9,155 bases of DNA from Chloroflexota bacterium (GTDB lineage Bacteria > Chloroflexota > Anaerolineae > Aggregatilineales > UBA3940): assembly GCA_011051745.1 (NCBI GenBank), contig DRKO01000473.1, positions 1 through 9,155 on the forward strand. The letters are read 5' to 3'. The notes beneath the pieces are model-generated. The model did no database searches and was not told the origin of the DNA. It saw only the letters and a program-made list of their open reading frames with translations. The position numbers and the translations under genes were made by a program. Shown here piece by piece: positions 6,474 through 9,155 of the stretch (positions within the stretch are counted from its first letter, which is position 1; each line of letters opens with the position of its first letter).

Positions 6474-9155
6474 TCACTGTTTGAGGGTCTCGATGACGAT
6501 CTCTTCAGCCTTTGCGATGGCGTCCGGCAGTTTATCGGGGTTCCTGCCACCCGCCGTAGCGAAGTCCGGCCTGCCACCACCGCCGCCGCCTACCAGCCGA
6601 GCGATGCTCCCGATCAGCTTCCCGGCGTGCAGACCGCGCTCGACGAGATCGGGCGTGATCTTGGCGACCAGCCGGGCCTTGCCGCCAATGTTGCTCCCCA
6701 GCACCACAACGCCGCTCTGCATACGCTCACGGGAGCGGTCGGCCATCCAGCCCAGCAACTCGTCGTCGGCGACTTCGACCTGCGCGATCAGCAGCCTGGA
6801 GCCGTTGATCTCGGTGGCCTGCGCGAGAAGGTTTTCCAGGGTGCTCCGGGCCTGACTCTGTTCCAGGCGGGCGATGGTCTGCCGGGCTTCTCTCAACTCC
6901 TCCAGCAGGCTTTGCACGCGCTCTTCGAGGGCCTCCGGCTCACTTCCGAGGAGCGCGGCCACCGCGTCGAGCATCTCCAGCCGATTCTGGATAAGCTCGT
7001 GGGCCGCCCGTCCGGTGACGGCCACAATGCGCCGCACACCTGCGCTGCTGCTCTCTTCCTTCACGATCAGGAAGGGCCCGATCTCCCCCGTTGTGCGGAC
7101 GTGAGTCCCCCCGCATAGCTCGTAGCTGAAGCGGTCTTCCGCCTTCTCTTCGGGCACGGTGACGGTTCGGACCACGTCGCCGTATTTCTCACCAAAGAGC
7201 GCCATCGCGCCTTCCCGCCGTGCTTCCTCCAGTTGCTTAAACGCCACCTCGACCGGCAGATTGGCGAGTATCATCTCGTTGACCCGATCGGTGATCCGGC
7301 GCAACTCCTCGCGCGTCAGCCGGGCGTTGTGGGTGAAGTCAAAGCGCAGGAGGTCGGGCGCGACGAGAGAGCCTTTCTGCCGGACATGCTCGCCCAGCAC
7401 GGCCCGCAGGCTGGCATGTAGCAGGTGGGTGGCGGTGTGATTGCGCATGATGTCCCAGCGACGGAGAACGTCAACGGCTGCCGTCGCCCGGTCGCCTTTC
7501 CGGGGGCTGCCCTTCACCACCCGCCCGACGTGGACGATCAGCCCGCCGACCGGCTGGCGCATATCCGTGACCTCAACCTCCCAGCCGTCGCCGGTGATGG
7601 TTCCGGTGTCGCTGACCTGCCCGCCCGATTCGACGTAGAAAGGCGTCTCGGCCAGAACGATCTCGACCGTGTCTCCCCGGTCGGTGCGCTCGACCGGCTG
7701 GCCGTCTTTCAGGATCGCCAGCACGCGGGTTTCGCGGCTGAGGCGGTCGTAATCATACGGATCGTAGATCACGCCCTCCTCGCCCAACAGGCCCCCGGCC
7801 TGAAGCGAATTAAGCTCCTCTTTGTAGACATGCTGATCGGTGATGACCCCTGAGGTGTCGCCTGCTTCTTCCCGGTGGCGCTGCATGGCTTTCTGAAAGC
7901 CCGCCTCGTCCACACTTAAGCCGTGTTCCTGAAGCAGGTCGCGCGTGATCTCGAAGGGGAGCCCGTGCGTGGCGTAGAGGAAAAACGCCTCCTCGCCGCT
8001 CATCCCGGTTTTTCCACTGGCGAGCAACTCCTCGATCATGCTGTCCAGCACGTTGAGCGAGTGCTCCAGCGTCCGCATGAAGCGCTCTTCTTCCGTCCCG
8101 ACCTGATAATGAATCGCCTCGCGGAACTGGCGTAACTCTGGATAGATGTCCCCCATCTTTTCGATGACGGCATCCGCCACGTGGATGAGAAACGGTCTCT
8201 CCACCCCCATACTGTGGGCAAAGCGCAAGGCCCGCCGGATCAGCATACGGGGGATGTATTCGCGCCCTGTCGTGCCGGGGTTGACGCCGTCTGCGATCAG
8301 GAAGGTGACGGCCCGCATGTGATCGGCGATCACGCGGTAGGCAACGTAGTGCTCCTGACGAAAAGCATCGTCGTGCCCCAGCACTTCCTGCGTGGCGTCC
8401 ATAATGTCGGTGAAGAGGTCGGTGTCAAAATTTGAGGGGACATCCTGCAGCACGGCGACAAGCCGCTCCAGCCCCATGCCGGTGTCCACACCGGGCGCGG
8501 GCAACGGCTCGTCGTACTGGCCGGTGTGTTCCGGATCGGGCTGCGTGCGGTTGAACTGCATAAAGACCAGATTCCAGAGCTCAAGGAAGCGATCGTCCTC
8601 CCTCGTCAGAGAGTCAATGATGCTGTCTTCGCCCAGCTCCGGGTTGAGGTCCCAGTGAATCTCGGAGGTAGGGCCACAGGGACCGGTTTCGGCCATCTGC
8701 CAGAAGTTCGTTTTGGCCCCCATGCGGGCCACACGCTTCGGATCAATCCCGATCTCCTGCGTCCAGACGTTGTAGGCCTCCTCGTCGGTCTCATAGACGG
8801 TGAAGGCCAGCCGCTCCGGCGGCAGTTCGTAGACTTCGGTCAGCAGTTCGTAGGCGTAATGAATCGCCTCCCGCTTGAAGTAGTCCCCAAAGCTGAAGTT
8901 GCCCAGCATCTCAAAGAAGGTGTGATGCCGGGGCGAGGGGCCTACGTTCTCCAGATCGTTGTGCTTACCGCTGATGCGCATGCACTTCTGGGCGGTTGTC
9001 GCGCGGGTGTAGGGGCGCTTCTCCTTCCCCAGAAACACGTCCTTGAACTGTACCATCCCCGCGTTGGTGAACAGCAGGGTTGGGTCGTTTCCCGGAACCA
9101 GCGATGAGGAGGCAACCACCCTGTGGCCTCGCCCGGCAAAGAAATCGAGGAAAGC
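6474..9155 (-). CDS. alaS: Alanyl-tRNA synthetase, 5' end missing
   Basis: This enzyme charges tRNA-Ala with alanine in the cytoplasm. The window holds 893 residues to the stop. The reading frame stays open to the right edge, which translates AFLDFFAGRGHR before VVASSSLVPGNDP, a typical AlaRS beginning, so only roughly ten residues should be missing; the GTG at 9119 is an internal valine codon, not the start. Visible parts: class II catalytic core (TNAGMVQFKDVFLG, GPCGPTSEIHWD, and GVDTGMGLERL near 8490-8460), the editing domain with zinc/active-site motif HTATHLLH (about 7439-7416), CGGTH at about 7115-7101, and the C-terminal C-Ala domain with a six-glycine run (GGGGGGRPDFATAGGRNP). The common GPCGPC motif reads GPCGPT here. 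Length and motifs indicate a full, functional synthetase that leads the operon; its promoter is outside the window. Confidence 0.97.
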   Translation of the reverse strand, partial: AFLDFFAGRGHRVVASSSLVPGNDPTLLFTNAGMVQFKDVFLGKEKRPYTRATTAQKCMRISGKHNDLENVGPSPRHHTFFEMLGNFSFGDYFKREAIHYAYELLTEVYELPPERLAFTVYETDEEAYNVWTQEIGIDPKRVARMGAKTNFWQMAETGPCGPTSEIHWDLNPELGEDSIIDSLTREDDRFLELWNLVFMQFNRTQPDPEHTGQYDEPLPAPGVDTGMGLERLVAVLQDVPSNFDTDLFTDIMDATQEVLGHDDAFRQEHYVAYRVIADHMRAVTFLIADGVNPGTTGREYIPRMLIRRALRFAHSMGVERPFLIHVADAVIEKMGDIYPELRQFREAIHYQVGTEEERFMRTLEHSLNVLDSMIEELLASGKTGMSGEEAFFLYATHGLPFEITRDLLQEHGLSVDEAGFQKAMQRHREEAGDTSGVITDQHVYKEELNSLQAGGLLGEEGVIYDPYDYDRLSRETRVLAILKDGQPVERTDRGDTVEIVLAETPFYVESGGQVSDTGTITGDGWEVEVTDMRQPVGGLIVHVGRVVKGSPRKGDRATAAVDVLRRWDIMRNHTATHLLHASLRAVLGEHVRQKGSLVAPDLLRFDFTHNARLTREELRRITDRVNEMILANLPVEVAFKQLEEARREGAMALFGEKYGDVVRTVTVPEEKAEDRFSYELCGGTHVRTTGEIGPFLIVKEESSSAGVRRIVAVTGRAAHELIQNRLEMLDAVAALLGSEPEALEERVQSLLEELREARQTIARLEQSQARSTLENLLAQATEINGSRLLIAQVEVADDELLGWMADRSRERMQSGVVVLGSNIGGKARLVAKITPDLVERGLHAGKLIGSIARLVGGGGGGRPDFATAGGRNPDKLPDAIAKAEEIVIETLKQ

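Noticed and set aside
5729..6484. Plus-strand open frame of 251 codons opposite the membrane-protein gene
   Set aside because: Composition is typical of a shadow frame (repeated RRG, GDGR), it runs across the hairpin region and into the alaS end, and no ribosome-binding site or family motif is visible.
9117..9119. GTG at 9119 as the alaS start codon
   Set aside because: The frame stays open to the window edge and the upstream residues AFLDFFAGRGHR match the usual AlaRS N-terminal region.

Overview
The window is a compact, GC-rich bacterial chromosome segment (roughly 60% G+C by eye) with six genes and almost no intergenic DNA. The gene mix points to Chloroflexota, probably an Anaerolineae-type lineage: a membrane-anchored 'baseplate J-like' protein beside ruvX and mltG, a LivJ-type lipoprotein, and the archaeal/Chloroflexota-looking style of nicotinate phosphoribosyltransferase. 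This assignment is inference from gene content; there is no rRNA or other direct taxonomic marker. No phage, transposon, CRISPR array, tRNA or rRNA is visible.

Layout. At the left edge, bases 14-637 (minus) encode a small unknown protein ending in a four-cysteine zinc ribbon. A 217-base divergent intergenic region (638-854) separates it from a nicotinate phosphoribosyltransferase gene on the plus strand (855-2240, NAD salvage). That region carries a promoter-like pair for the minus gene and a 17-base perfect palindrome. The phosphoribosyltransferase gene runs convergently, with a 7-base gap, into a long minus-strand operon that fills the rest of the window. In transcription order the operon is: alaS (alanyl-tRNA synthetase, 5' end beyond the right edge), a 512-residue single-pass membrane protein with a baseplate J-like external region, ruvX/yqgF, mltG (membrane-bound lytic transglycosylase), and a substrate-binding-protein-like lipoprotein.

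How the genes fit together. alaS-ruvX-mltG is a widely conserved neighbourhood (known for example from Bacillus). Here it gains two envelope proteins of uncertain role, one between alaS and ruvX and one after mltG. The four genes after alaS are tightly packed or overlapping: TAATG between the membrane protein and ruvX, a 44-base overlap of ruvX and mltG, and a 14-base overlap of mltG and the lipoprotein. This suggests one mRNA with translational coupling. The only real gap in the operon (94 bases, 6380-6473) contains a strong imperfect hairpin and competing complementary segments next to the start codon of the membrane-protein gene.

The window is mostly housekeeping. The parts most worth a second look are the two uncharacterised envelope proteins tied to mltG, the structured 6380-6473 leader, and a marked excess of the tetranucleotide GATC (about 90 copies by hand count).
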